Assembly: GCA_004194705.1 (NCBI GenBank) | Contig: SADC01001305.1 | Location: forward strand, 1-64,000 | Reading direction: 5' to 3' | Source of the DNA: Ditylenchus dipsaci | Taxonomy: Eukaryota > Nematoda > Chromadorea > Rhabditida > Anguinidae | DNA length: 64,000 nucleotides | Shown: positions 11,293-23,599 of the stretch, piece after piece | Numbering within the stretch: position 1 is the stretch's first letter | Layout of the letters: every line of letters starts with the position of its first letter | Translations under genes and position numbers: made by a program | Notes under the pieces: model-generated | The model's input: the letters and a program-made list of their open reading frames with translations, nothing else | Database searches by the model: none | Told to the model about the DNA's origin: nothing

Positions 11293-13345
11293 AGTTAATA
11301 CAAATAATAAAGAATTTAAATCACCTTTCGAATTTATTGGTTGCGAAGAACGGTGAAAACTTGGATTTTCGTGTAGTAAAAATTCCAATTATGACTAGAA
11401 AACTGTTAACATAGTAATGTTACATCTAAATAATACGGGTTATATGCATTTTTGATTTGTTTGTGGTCTTGAAAATTTTGACTAACGGAATGCTTTTTTA
11501 TCCTTCCGACCCGACAAAGTTTTGTAGTACAGTTGAAAAATTACGAAACGTATTTACATAACAGTCTTTAATGTAAAAGTTTCGATTAAAAGTAAATTGA
11601 GATATGCTTTTTGCAAAATAACCAAAAATAATCAAAATTTATGTTTCCTTTATTTTTTCCAAATTTATCTCATATTTGCAAGATTTTTTTAAAAAAAAAG
11701 CATATCTTAATGATCTCACATTCAAAATTAATGTGGTTAAATGTGTTTTGTACTTTCTTATATACGCTTCTAGTTATTTATGTTGTTACAGTGCTTAATT
11801 TGCCAAATGATCTTTAAACTATAACGATCAAGAAATTATAAAACGAGAAAAAAAGACTTTTAGACAATCATTCATCAAGTTAGATAACACATTAGAAGGC
11901 TCAAATCCAGGGCTAACGAAAAAGAAAAATTTGGCGTAAATTGTTTTTTACTGGTGACCCGTTTTTTGTGGCATACTTCAGTTTTTTCGCGGCATTTTTC
12001 AAATTTTTAGCAAACTAAATCAATTTATGCCTTCTTTAAATCAAATTTTCATTAGCGAAAAAGCAATTTTTAAAAAATCTGTCGTCAACTGTGACCTTAA
12101 ATTTTTTGTGTGTAATGTATGATTCGATTAAAAAAATTCTGCAGATCAAAACGACATTAATCTTGAAATCAAAGCGATATAAATCTTATATTGTTCTTCA
12201 AATTGTATTAAAGCACTGACGCTTAAATTTCAAATGGTCACTCTACTACTTAAAAAAGTACTATAAAATGTCTTTATTTTTATTGTCTTCATTGTATTCA
12301 AAATTAAAATGCGATAAATACTATCTTTTCATAAATAAATCACATCGACAAAATACTTCAAACAAAAACAGGTATCTAAGATTTGTGTTTGTGCTATAGC
12401 TCTATAGGATCAATATTCAAAGCTTGTTGGAAAATATGCTATGTGTGTTTGGCTCAGGTTGACGGTGGAGAACCTGACAAAAACGAAGAGAGGGTGGAAA
12501 GAGACGATAATCGATACCTAAAAATTTTTCTTGGTGGAAATCATGAGGCACACTGGCACATGACTTCAAGGATGTCATGGCTACATTGATTTTTCCTGCT
12601 ATGTCAGATATAAAAAGAAGCAAAATTTACGCAAACTTAAATTAAAATTTGATTCCAGTTTACTTTTTTGCTAACAGATTTTCTACTGTTTCCAAAAATC
12701 AAATGACCCTCTTTTTTGCGCATTACATGGTTATTTAAAGTTATTAGGAGCACAAATGTTTCGGACATCATTTTTATACTATGGCCGGACAAGGGGAAAA
12801 TTTTTTAGCTTCACTATTTATCATTCAAAGACCATAGAGTGGTTTTAAAACCTTTTACAGTAAAAATTTTATTAAACAACCATAGTCGTATGTAGTTTTA
12901 CTGGGCAGACCTTCTCAAAATGACATCATAAGTGTTTGAAACTAAATGCTGACTTTTTACAAAGGTTCATCTGTTTTTAAACAAACATGAATATTCCCGT
13001 CAAGATAAAGCGAATTAAAAAACTCCTAACTCGAAATTTGTCTTTAGACAAAAGTTATGACCGTTTCAAAACCAGGGGATTTCTTGGAGCACCCTGTAGC
13101 CTCGAAAAATGGAAAAATTCAAGTCGATCAATGTCGATCTAAATTTAAAAAACGAATGAGTGGAACTACTAGCATTTAAGAAAATTCAATAAAAAGCTTT
13201 GCAAAAGTAACGGTGCATTCTAACCTCAATAATTTTCAGTTTAGAGGGTCGACTTCTGGGTTACAAAATAATTGAAAATGACGACTTGAGAGATTTTTGA
13301 GCGCGGAAAACAGATCTTTTCGAGGTTATTTTGGTATATTATAAG
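11293..13345. other. Gene-free DNA, one uncertain open stretch at 12380-12600
   Basis: Mostly AT-rich with dispersed repeats. At 12383-12589 is a less AT-rich open stretch with no domain, no clear splice partners and an equally long frame on the other strand. I do not call it a gene. Confidence 0.3.
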
Positions 13346-13678
13346 CATACCTGCACGCAGCGCTGGCGCGCCGCCGGGTAAAATTCGGTAAGTTGGAGCG
13401 CCGGCGGCGAAAAAATGAAGCGTGTCGGCGCCGGCGGCGAAAATTTTGTGAGGCGCCGGTGATTCGGAAAATGGAAAAAGTATATATAGTTTAAGAAGTT
13501 AAAGGACCACTATTTTTGCGCGCAGTGGCATGCGCATAATTTGAATTGGCGGGGGACACTTCTCTTTCGTTTCAAACTTACTCTTTGGTGTCGTTTGCCA
13601 TAACGCGAAACTTTTAATGACCCGGCGCTCCAGCCGGCGCCGGCGCTTTTTTTTATTTTTGGCGAGCGTGCAAGTATG
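13346..13678. mobile_element. GC-rich hAT-type element, 333 bp, 8-bp duplication ATTATAAG
   Basis: The ends CATACCTGCACGC and GCGTGCAAGTATG are inverted. Exact ATTATAAG direct repeats flank them at 13338-13345 and 13679-13686. Subterminal regions iterate GCGCCGGCGGCG. The centre (about 13500-13620) carries a fragment of the hairpin MITE family (TTGCGCGCAGTGG), so it is a nested insertion. Confidence 0.85.
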
Positions 13679-13897
13679 ATTATAAGGCCAGGATAATATA
13701 ACGATGATGGCGCATCACTCAAAAACCTTTGAGTATCACCTTCTGGGCCTGCTTCACCCACTTTTTTTTTATCACCAAAGCGAAAATAACTGGCATAGAA
13801 TTATAAAAATCAGTACTAGGCAAATTACTCGTTTTCTATCGTAAAATTTTGAACACTCAATTTAAAAATTAATGTAATATTTAGTTCCTTGAAAAAT

Positions 13898-15600
13898 ATG
13901 TTCACATTGTCATTTGTGCTGTCTGTGCTTTCCACCGCTTTTGTTAGTGTCATCTTACTGCCTGGAGTTCCCGCTCCTCCTGCAACCACACCTGCTTCAC
14001 CTGCTGCTGGTACAGGAGCTCCACCACCTGCTGCAGCAGGTGGTGGAGGAGGAGGCGCATGCAAATACGATCCTTTTCCTACACCAACTAATTGTGAAGT
14101 TGTAAAAGAGACTATCAAAGTAGCTGCGGGGCTACTTTTGATGGTAAGGACAAGTGCTACACTGCAGACAAGTCTCTAGGAGATGGTGGCCAAGGAGAGG
14201 GCCAAAAGCCAATCATCGAAGTAGCAGATGGTGGAACAGTAAGCAATGTAGTCTTTGGCAAAAATGCAGCAGACGGTATTCATTGCCTTGGCTCTTGCAA
14301 AATTATCGATACTTGGTGGACTGATGTTGGAGAGGTTTGTGTTTTAGTAGCAAAGTACCATTATGAAATTCAAAACTAAGGGTAATTATTGATGATTTTC
14401 AGTTTGCCTCCAATCCCCCCTGTCGTTTTTGTGATTTTTCAGTCTTAGGCAAGGGTAGGCCAGCGTATGTTAGGACAGACCTGAACACGAGTCTAAGACT
14501 TCTTTGAATCCCTCCTAACATACGCTCAAAAACCCTAGTCTAAGCCTAAAACAGAAAAAAATTCTACAGGTTGGACCAAGCAAAACTCCACCCCTTTGTA
14601 GGAAAGGGCTAATTGTTTTAGTAAGAATTTAAAATGTTAACTTTTGTAACAAGTTATATTATCGAGCTATCAAGTAGGGTTGGATTCGGTCGGTTTTTTT
14701 GAGATCGGTCGGTTTAAAAAAACCGGTTTTTTCAAACCCGATTTTCGGTTCCGGTTTTTTCAAAATTTTTCGGTCGGTTAACCGACCTGTGCCCAGTTTC
14801 CGGTTAATTTTTTACTGTTAATTACTGTTAATTGTTAATTTTTCTAAACCCGGATTCCGGTTTTCCCGCATTTTTTCGGTCGGTTTTTCGGTTTCGGTTT
14901 ATTGATCAACAAACCCGGTTTTAGGTTAACTGACCGGTTCTGTTAACCGACCGAATCCAACCCTTATATTAAGTTCGTAAAAAATATTTTCTTCTTTTAC
15001 ATTGAAATTTTAATTGACTATGACAAGTTGTCTTTTTTAGAGTTAGAGTGATTTTAGAGTTTAGATCATTTTAGAGTGAGACGTTGATTTTAAAAATCGA
15101 GTTATTGTAGAAATTTTTAAACAGAACAAGAAATTTTTTTATTTATGTTTGAAAAGGTGAAAAGCAATCTTATCGATTTTTCAGGATGCTGCTACTTTCA
15201 AAGGCAAAAGCTCTCAGGTTTCAATTCAAGGAGGGGTGCTGCGAACGCGTCTGACAAAGTATTCCAACACAATGGAGGTGGCTCAGTTGAAATTAATTGC
15301 TTTCAATGTAACACATGTGGAAAACTCTATCGCTCTTGCGGAAACTGCAAAGAGCAATTCAAAAGGACTGTGAGTCTCAATGGCGTGAAAACCACCAATA
15401 TCACAGCCGACTTAGTAGCCATTAATCCAAATTACGGAGACACAGCAACAATTAAAAATCTAACAATGGTGGGAGGTAGCAAAAAGCCGGTATGTTTGAA
15501 AACTGAAGGCAATGACACTAAGGCTGAACCCAAAAAGATGGGTGATGGACCAGACGGCAAGAGCTGCATTTATACTGAGGCAGATATAAAAACAGCATAG
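13898..15600 (+). CDS. Pectate lyase, polysaccharide lyase family 3 (two apparent frameshifts)
   Basis: The product would cleave de-esterified pectin by beta-elimination outside the cell, an effector-type enzyme for plant cell walls. Two exons, 13898-14334 and 15185-15600, join in phase 0 with consensus borders. About 284 residues are expected. Residues 1 to about 20 form a hydrophobic signal peptide from ATG 13898. A Pro/Ala/Gly-rich linker follows to about residue 55, then the PL3 domain. PL3 hallmarks seen are GKDKCYTADKSLGDGGQ, WTDVGED across the intron, DKVFQHNGGG, GKLYRSCGNC and INPNYGDTAT. The frame breaks twice, at GGGG runs 14128-14131 and 15233-15236, each reading as if one G were missing; both sides match the family. 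AATAAA follows the stop. The 850-nt intron is filled by a MITE and a hAT-like element. PL3 genes of nematodes are thought to come from microbes. Pseudogene or consensus error are both possible. Confidence 0.88.
14447..14562. mobile_element. MITE of the TTAGGC...GGCCAGCGTATGTTAGGAC family
   Basis: It starts TTAGGCAAGGGTAGGCCAGC and ends in TCTAAGCCTAA with CCTAACATACGCT between, so the ends are imperfectly inverted. It lies in the pectate lyase intron. Related copies are at 30873, 44755, 46514, 48335 and 63187. Confidence 0.65.
14676..14966. mobile_element. hAT-like element built from GGTCGGTT iterations
   Basis: The ends AGGGTTGGATTCGGTCGGTT and its complement are inverted. Flanks TATCAAGT (14668-14675) and TATTAAGT (14967-14974) match at 7 of 8 positions, fitting an aged 8-bp hAT duplication. 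The interior is almost entirely variants of AACCGACC/GGTCGGTT. It sits inside the pectate lyase intron and is non-coding. Confidence 0.7.
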
Positions 15601-15889
15601 AATAAAAAAAATGTAAAAGTATAAAATAGTTGCATGATATTTCCCATCCATATATTTTGTTGTATCTAATTGTCAATGTATTATAAATTTATTTTATATA
15701 TTTAGAAAGTCTTGTAGCTTTAGGAAAAATAGACTATCGCCTCCAAAATAAAAAGTGTAATCAAAAATCGAAAAAATCGAAAAAAAGTAATTTTAAAAAT
15801 TGGTTGATGTTTGGTTGGTCTACTCCGAAAAACTGGAGCAGCTTTAATTTTGAAGATAGTTTCTGTGAATAAAACTATTTGGCCCTTAA
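15601..15889. other. 3' flank of pectate lyase
   Basis: AATAAA immediately follows the stop codon and is a likely poly(A) signal. There is no further gene before the hAT element. Confidence 0.5.
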
Positions 15890-15897
15890 TTTTTGAC

Positions 15898-16361
15898 TCT
15901 GGTGCGCAGAACAGATAAATTTATTTGAAGCGATAAATTTATCTATCAGATAAAATTCAAATTATTTTTATCTAACAGATAAAATTTATCTGCCAAATAA
16001 AAATATATCTGACAGATGAAATTTTATCGGTCAGATAAAATTCCATTTTAAATAGAAATCATTACAAAATCAAAAAATGGGTTCCACACAAATCTATAGA
16101 AATTTTTAAGAATAATATTGACTAAAATATTTAATGGGTTCTGCCGAAAATCCTGGCTGAAAAATTTGAAGACCCATTAAGTATTTTAGACCCTATCATT
16201 CTCAGTGACTTCTTCAGATTTGCAAGTATGGAACCCATTTTTAATTTTGTATTAATTTTTATTTAAAACTCGAATTTTATCTGTCAGATAAAACTAATTT
16301 GAATTTTATCTGATAGATAAATTTATCGGTTCAGATAAATTTATCTGTTCTGCGCACCACC
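15898..16361. mobile_element. hAT-type element, 464 bp, 8-bp duplication TTTTTGAC
   Basis: Inverted ends GGTGCGCAGAACAGATAAAT (and complement at right) are flanked by exact TTTTTGAC repeats at 15890-15897 and 16362-16369. Subterminal DNA iterates the palindrome CAGATAAATTTATCTG and variants. The interior around 16080-16200 is unrelated, non-coding sequence. Confidence 0.85.
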
Positions 16362-16591
16362 TTTTTGACGCAGCTAACAGTCGAAATTGAGCACTAGACC
16401 AGGAGTTCGATCTCACAATTTTCAACATATACTACTTTCGTCAAAAAGATCATTTTACCCAGTGCCAATGAATATTTTAAATCTTAAAAATTATAAAAAA
16501 ACTTTACTCTTTTTAAGTTGCAAATAAAACACAATGCTTCTAAAAAACCCCTGAACAAAACTGTACCGTAAACTGTACCGTACTTTTACCT

Positions 16592-17516
16592 AAATTAGTC
16601 ATTCAGATTGGTAGCAAACCATAGCAGTTTTATGGGGCTAGGTGATATTTGCGCCAAAAGTTATTTTTGCCAAAACGACATTTTCGGCCATCGATTTCCT
16701 TTATATCTCGCTTTTTAGCTATATAAATAGCTACATATAAACACTCTAACAAAAACGGAATGGCCGGAGTCCATGGTTTTACAAAGAGACGTTAAATAAA
16801 GAAGAAGCTGTTTGCTCGCAAGCTTAGCTATATAAATAGCTATATATAGCTTAGCTATAATTTTTTTTAAATTGCTTTAATGTGTTGCCAAGAACAACAC
16901 TAATTTAATGAAATAAAAATATTGATTTTTATTCACCAAACTTTATTAGTCTTCTAGACAATGATTAAGTTTGTTTTTAAGCTTAAAAACAGAAAATGCA
17001 GAAAAATGTAAATGCTACAACGAAATTAGCAGCTTTATATTCTAGACCAATAATTTGAAAAAGTCTCGTTTTGAAATTTAGAAAATTTGTTTTCTTTAAT
17101 AGCTACTTTTTATAAAAATGTTTATTAAATTTAAGTAATTTACGCTGAATTTACTCGTGCTATACCAATGACGACTAGGTGATATTTGCGTGAAAGCCGT
17201 TTGCCAAAAACGACATTTTCGCTATCTATATTTGCCAAATCCACATTTGCGCCATCGATTTTCTTTATATCTCGCTTTTTCATTCCGTCTTCTGATTCTC
17301 GCTGTATAAACGATCAAATTAGATTACATTTGGTCAGAAATGCATGTCATTTCGTCAAAGAAAAGAACAACGAAAAACAGAAGACGGAATAAAAAAGCGA
17401 GATATAAAGGAAATCGATGGCCAAAAATGTCGTTTTGGCAAAAACAACTTTTGGCGCAAATATCACCTAGACCCATAAAACTGCTATGGTTTGCTACCAA
17501 TCTGAGTGACTAATTT
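16592..17516. mobile_element. Foldback element with about 120-bp inverted ends
   Basis: The left arm (AAATTAGTCATTCAGATTGG, then AGCAAACCATAGCAG and CTAGGTGATATTTGCGCC) is repeated inverted at 17395-17516. Motifs of the type ATTTGCGCCA and GCCAAAACGACATTTTCG are iterated, with a further diverged copy at 17174-17290. No transposase is seen. Confidence 0.7.
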
Positions 17517-17884
17517 GGGAAAAAGTGAGCTGAAAGTAAGAAATTGCCAAAAAATTGCCAAATAACAGAAATTTTGCGACTCGGTTTCTGAGAGACTTAT
17601 TTCTGAGAGATCCGTCAACCTACCTCCTTAAAATGAACAAGATATAAATGCATGACTAAAATACAAAATTTATTTTTGCAGTTGAAGGGTGGGTTTTAAA
17701 GCACATCGCATTCAAACTAATTATTTTAATTAACTGAGCTACAAATTTTTGAGATTATCAGCTTCTGTTCACTTTTAATTAGAGGCTTACACATAACTCT
17801 ATCGGTCCAAAAAAATTTTAAAATTGGTTAGAGCAGCCTTTTTGACAAAGTTCTGGCGTTGTATTGATGTACGCGGATCGGGAG

Positions 17885-18821
17885 CAGGTCATTTCCCCGA
17901 AAGTTCATTTCCCCCGAAAATTACATTTTCTATTTTTATCTGCATTTCAAACTACCGTTATTATTTACCTACTCACAAACTCAAAATTTTAATTTCTAGT
18001 CAGTCTTTCTCATTTATCATTCCCACTTTGCGCACTTTGTGACCATTTGTATGTATGTAGTTTTTTATCACACTAAAACTATACTAGGGTGCATAGGCGC
18101 CTATCAACGCCTTAATCGTATTTTTAATTTTAATGGCAGGTATGTGTTAATACATGACATACACTTCTGATTACCCCTACCCGGTTAACCACACCCGCCC
18201 CGTTCTTGCTTACAAACTTACCACCGACCCTCCTCCTCGGATACTTTCCTGGCGAGGGGTATCCAGGGGGTATCCAGGTAGTCTGTGCCTCATTCTAGTA
18301 GCTAGAAGGTTTCCACGTAGTTCGGGTCCAATCCTGGTGGTTAAGGTACTTTCCTGTTGGGTCGAGTCCCATCATGGTGTTTGGGAACTGGTGCTTAGGC
18401 CATCTCCTGGTGGTTGTGGGTTTCTGCGTGGTTCGGGCCCCACAATGGTGGTTCGAGAACTTTCATGTTGGTTTGGGCCCCACCCTAGTGGTTGGAGGGT
18501 ATGCATGTGATTCAGGCCCAATCTTAGTGATCACGGTACTTTACTTTTGGTTCGAGCCCCATCCTAGTGGTTGGGTACTATCGTTGTTTATGTTGTATAA
18601 TTTCCACACAGTTTTAATAAATAGGTTGAATTAACTTTTTCATATGATTTTATTTATTCTCTTTCTTATCTAGAAAGATCTAGACAATTCTCATGTAGAG
18701 AGCTTGTTACTTGTTAATAATTGTATATTTTCGGGGGAAATGAATGTTCTTGGGAAATGAAATTTTGGGGGAAGTGAACTTTCGGGGAAATGAAGCTTCG
18801 GGGGATATGAACTTTCGGTAG
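17885..18821. mobile_element. Element with ends iterating TTCATTTCCCCCGAAA
   Basis: The left end carries two copies of a CATTTCCCCGAAAGTTC-like motif. The right end carries about five inverted copies (18728-18820). Ends made of tandem motifs resemble the Mutator-like element at 58608. No target duplication or transposase was found. The centre holds the tandem repeat at 18285-18580. Confidence 0.5.
18285..18580 (+). repeat. Degenerate tandem repeat, GGTTCGGGCCCCA type
   Basis: About six or seven degenerate copies, roughly 40 nt apart, of a unit containing GGTTCGGGCCCCATCCTGG, then TGGTTNNGGTACTTTC. The open frames here reflect the repeat rather than a known protein. Confidence 0.6.
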
Positions 18822-19363
18822 TATAATTGCAGTCGAACTTGTGTATAATATAACGCGGCTCTAATCAAGAAAGAGCGTCTTCTTTTGCCGTGGTATCCCT
18901 GTTGATTTTTTTCAACGCGCAAATATCTCGCAATTGTCAATAAATATGGCTTTAACTCTAAAAATCCTAGTCAAAACGAGAGGGGGTCATACTTAGAGAG
19001 GGGTCATTAAATAGAGAAAATACGGTAATCTTTTTAATATGACATACCGAGAATTTAACTTACTACTATTCATAAAAACTATCGCACTATCGTGCCTGCT
19101 GAAACTATCAAGCACTACTCTTACAGTCAGTGTTGATGTAATTAGTTTTAGGTAACGCCTAGTGATATTTAAGTTTTCGTTTATTTAAGACGTTTTCACT
19201 CACAACATTTTATTAAAACAGACTGTGAGAATTTATTTTTTCACTTCCAAAACTAAACTCATTAAAGTTGTGTTATTCTGTCATTTTTCTTTAATGTTTT
19301 TATAAAACCAATGTATTACAATACTTTGTGCTTTTGATTTTAAAAATCTTTAAAATATTCAAA

Positions 19364-19619
19364 TACCGTATTTCCTCTAAAAACTCATCCCCCCCATTCA
19401 ACTTTGAGGACCTATATCTCATGCCAGAGAGAATATTTTGCAAAAATCTTTGTTGCATTTTTTTAACTCCCACGAGCTCTACCGATTCCACTTTTTTAGA
19501 TTTTTGATTTTCACCCAAAAGTATTCTAAATCTGAGAGAGAATATTTTGCAAAATATACTTCAACTTTTAGTTTGACAAAAATAACTCACGCGGGTGAGT
19601 TATTAGAGGAAATACGGTA
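19364..19619. mobile_element. MITE with CCGTATTTCCTCTAA ends
   Basis: Inverted ends beside TA (19364-19365 and 19618-19619). It lies immediately upstream of the receptor copy that starts at 19648, so it could overlap that gene's promoter. This is the same family as 2423-2686. A lone family end lies at 18995-19028. Confidence 0.7.
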
Positions 19620-20199
19620 TTGCCAGATTGTAAGCATATTGACGATAATGGTTAGCCATGCCAACTGCCTTGCTGCTGAAGCTTTAGCCAAGGATATATT
19701 ACCTAATTTTGGTGCTATTTGTCAATAAGTTTCTCTATTGTTATTCTATTTCTTATTGTGTTGTGTGCATGTAAATGTAAGCATTACAAAATCCCAATCC
19801 ATGCCAATTTTTTGGTAAGTTCAATGCATGGCTCAATCAAGAAGCCAGAGTTACTCCAAGTTTCAATTCGACTTCAGCTAGAGTTTAGAATTTCTGACGC
19901 GCTCAAAATCGTGTTTTTACCATATTAAAAATGTTTTACTAAAAAAAAAATTTCGGAGTGTCAACCAACAATTTAAATTTAGCATTAGCACAACGTTTAT
20001 TACACTTAATACACCAATTTTTGAGTTGGAGGATTAGAAAAAAAAACAGAAGACGCAATACGACAACGTTATCATCTAATAACGTATTTTTTTCGAGAGT
20101 CGACTGTAAAAATACGATTTAAAAAACGATAGTGGCACCGATAGGCACCTGTTGCTCTTAGTATGTAATATCGCTTTTTTAAAAATTCGACCTTTGTAT

Positions 20200-20230
20200 T
20201 AAATACAGTAGAATCTCGATAAGCCGAACA
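20200..20230. repeat. Single pogo-like transposon end
   Basis: ACAGTAGAATCTCGATAAGC followed by CGAAC resembles pogo/Tigger termini. No partner end was found. It lies in intron 1 of the damaged receptor. Confidence 0.35.
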
Positions 20231-22979
20231 TGGCCACAAAATAGCACTATGCCGCAAGAAGATGAAATTTTAGTAGGCAATTACATCTGAGTAAGACTGT
20301 GATTCTACAGGACTACTTGAAAACCAGTGTTATAAATCCCAAAACGACAGCTTTTAATGGATAAAACTGGGCTAAAACTGGATACTGTTCCACTTGTCAA
20401 TCACATTTTTAACGTGAAGCTGAAATTTTTTTTGAGCTTTAAAACGTTTATAAAACATTTTTTTCATTTTTTTAGATAATATTTACAAACCTTGCTGTTC
20501 TTTTTATTTACCATTATATTGGGACTGTAATCATGTGTCTTAGGTATCAGGTATGATTTCTACCCTTTTAAAATATACAGAAAAAAGTTTTTTTGCTTTT
20601 GTGTTACAAACAGAAATAGTTTTTATTGATTTTAAAAATTACTCATGGAAAAAAATTTGACAGTAAAAGGCTAAAATTAAAGTTTAATCCATGGAAATAT
20701 ATAATTATTTTAAATTCTTTTTTAAAAAGACATTTTCATTACTATAACTACTTCAATTTTTTAATTATTGTTTCATGGATATCACAAGTTTTAACAGGCG
20801 CTACTTGCATATTTTGCATAAAAATTTTAAAAATTTAAGTTCTGAGAAAAGTTTTGAAAAAGAATAACTAAAAATTACGAAAATTCAGACTTTCTTTATT
20901 TTTTCCGATTTAAAAAAAGTACTTAAACCATTATAAAATTTTATCCAATAATAGCGGGTAAGCCAGCGTACCGAAGTTGTGAAAACTATCTTACGCACTT
21001 ATATTCTGGCTTCTGGACATAAATTGTGTACTTTTTACTCAAGTTTAAAAAGTGAAAATTGGTGGAGGGTTTTCGCTACTAGAATCGAAGTTTTTCCTAT
21101 TTAGAAAAATTCGTCAAAGCCTTTAAAAATTAAATATACAATTATGAAAACTCCCTTTTTTAGAATTATGGGAGGAGTGAAAATTTTTTTGAGGAAAAGA
21201 GAAATTTCAGATAGTGAATTCAAGGTCATTAACAAAAAAAATTAACATGAAAAAGTCACAGATCAAAAGAATACGCTAGCGTTCGCTTTTTCGTTTGTCA
21301 CTTGGTTATGCTGAGAAACAGGCTTTATTAAAAAAGTAATTTGATAAAAAATAAAGTAAAAGGTTGCAGATACTCATTCGATATTACTTTGATCCATGTG
21401 ATATCTTAACACCAGTCTGGCTTAATATGCTTCTGGTTTCGAATGATTACATCTACTTACATGCCTTTACTCTCTCACACTTTGCGCTAACTACAGAAAG
21501 GATAAGAGCAACTATCTCACCCAAAAAATATGAGGCTGAAGGAAAGTTTTACGGAATTTTTTGTACAATTATTGTTGTAAGTCATTTTTTTATTTGTGTC
21601 GAGAATCAAACCTATGGCTAAAAAAAGAAAAATATATTGCCAAAAAGAATAAATTTACCGTCAAAAATGAGAATTCTATGGCCACTCTGAATCTATGGCG
21701 AAAAACGAGAATTTTATGGCCAAAAACAATACCACCCTTTTTAATCCGAAAATATTCAATTATCTTTTTACACTGTTTTTGTTTGCATCTAAAATCTAAA
21801 ATTTGTTCAAAATTTTGAACCATCGACTAGTCGAGCCCAACGTTTCCTGAGAATGTTAGATTGGACGGGTTCGACTTTCACTGCACTTAAACTTTCTGAC
21901 AGCACTTAATGATTTTCCTGAAATAATAAATGAAATTTTAATTAGTAATGCAACTAAAAAAAATATTTCAAAAAACATTTTGAGCATTTTAAGAATTAAG
22001 TGTCCCGCCAATTCGAATTTCGGAAATGCATGGTCCTTTCTCTAAAAACCGTGATTTTTTCACTCGAAAAAGAATTTTTCAAATAAAAAAAGGTTTAGAA
22101 GTACTTATCCTGCTTATAATACCCCAAATATTTTCAACGAAATTTTAGTCAAAAATAAAAAAGTTATAAAAGTGAGAGTATTGATTAAAAACAAATATAA
22201 TAAAAATAAATAATAAATATTTTTTAACGATTTAATTTTAGTGGATTATTACATTTTTAGTAGATGCAACAATAATAATTACTGACTTTATTGATCCTGA
22301 ATTTTCTGAACCCCTTACTCATACAACTCTTATTACTACATCAAACGCAAAATATTTAATCGGATTAAATTATTTTTGCCTTATACTTGTAATTTGCACT
22401 GCTGCATTAGATTGTTTTGTATTCTTGAAAAATAGAAAGAACAAAAAAAGGTAAATACCTTAAAATTTAGTTATAAAAAAGTTATTTTTTTCAATTATGC
22501 CAGAGGGTGTTATTGTCACTCAGTCTCTAATTATTTCCCGCGTGGCATGACTAGAGTAACTACGCTAATATTTTCCTGCGTCCACGTTTTTTTTGTTTTT
22601 TTAGCTTGCGTGTTGCCCTGAATCTCAGCTAGATAACAGAATATCTTATTCAGTGAAAAAAATTTTAATTTAAGAGATCCAGGGTTTTGAATAGAGCAAT
22701 TTTTTTCAATAAACTTACTCTATCCAGTGGCTGAAATCTATAAATTTTTAAACATTGAACAAGAGTTTGTGGCCTAGTTCAAAAGTTGAGTATCAGGGCT
22801 ACACGAACTAATCACTAATTAGTTGAAAAAAAATTAATAAATTAAACTGTTGAGCCGGAAAAAAGTATTTTGCTACTAAAAAATACCACAACAAAAAAAT
22901 ACCAAAAAATAGTGAACACTAATTTTTTCAATATTGTTCTGTGAACAGTACCAATTTTTCAGTCAATTTGTCTTGCATA

Positions 22980-23085
22980 TACCGTATTCATTCAAATAAG
23001 GCGCCCCGTAGGCGCTTATTTGTTAACCCCTTGCGGCGGGTGGACGCTTATTAGAGACTGGGCGGTAATTAGGATAAATACGGTG
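22980..23085. mobile_element. Short MITE with CCGTATTCATTCAAATAAGG ends
   Basis: Inverted ends next to TA belong to the CCGTATTT group. The interior repeats GGCGCTTATT. It is located in intron 3 of the damaged receptor. Confidence 0.55.
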
Positions 23086-23465
23086 TATTTAAGCAAAAAA
23101 TTAAATATTAACACAGGCTTAACATAAATAAGCTTATAAAATTCGTTTTATGTTTCTTGTTCAATTATCTTAAGAAAGCTATCGTTTAACAAGCATCGAC
23201 TTTTCAATATTTTTTGTTGTTCTTCTAAATTAGCTATTATAGAAATTCTTTAAGAATGGACAATTATGACCTAAACAGAAGTTATCAAATTAATGAAAAT
23301 ATTGTGACAATGCGACTAGTTTTACCGTTGGATATATCCTTTGCCGTTTTATTTACTTCATACTTGGCTGGAGCTACATTCTTAAGATCACATAAAAGTT
23401 CTTTAACCTTAGGGCAATTTTATTCGATTTTCGACTATGTTACAAATGTAAGTTTTTTTTATTTA

Positions 23466-23551
23466 CAGTCGAACTTCTCATTAACATAACTCCAAAGGAT
23501 CGGCTCGAGCGTTATGTTAATGGGAAGTTATGTTAATAAGAAGTTCGACTG
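23466..23551. mobile_element. pogo/Tigger-type MITE, 86 bp
   Basis: It begins CAGTCGAACTTCTCATTAAC and ends with the inverse (AAGTTCGACTG), flanked by TA at 23464-23465 and 23552-23553. The sequence and TA duplication fit pogo-type elements. Confidence 0.75.
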
Positions 23552-23599
23552 TATTACAAAAGTATTTTGCAACTAGAAAAAATACCACAACAAAAAATC

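Larger units (their letters stand above)
19648..23447 (+). pseudogene. Sra-superfamily (Sre/Srab-like) chemoreceptor, damaged copy
   Basis: Paralogue of the receptor at 27412-33743. Four exons fit exactly: 19648-19814, 21370-21576, 22242-22450 and 23243-23447. Exons 2 and 3 have the same lengths (207 and 209 nt) and phases as in the intact copy. Visible family features are the TM3-end motif HFALTTERIRAT, the N-terminal stretch CLAAEALAKDILP matching CFAAELLAKQILP, and YQINENIVTMRLVLPLDI. The gene would encode a seven-transmembrane receptor of chemosensory neurons. Two faults are visible. Near 19724 a run of A is one base short, breaking the frame in TM1. The last exon (46 codons in the paralogue, ending HLRSQW) is not found before 27411. 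Introns of 1555, 665 and 792 nt hold MITEs. It is either a pseudogene or a mis-sequenced gene whose last exon escaped me; loss of the terminal exon favours pseudogene. Confidence 0.75.

Noticed and set aside
12383..12623. Two opposite-strand frames of 68 codons
   Set aside because: No domain, no splice partners, and both strands equally open.
16440..17520. A CRISPR-like array from repeated ATTTGCGCCA words
   Set aside because: Copies are irregular, inverted and diverged. They belong to a foldback element in a eukaryotic genome.
18154..18634. Plus-strand frames with repeated WFE/GPH peptides
   Set aside because: They reflect the degenerate 40-bp tandem repeat and not a conserved protein.
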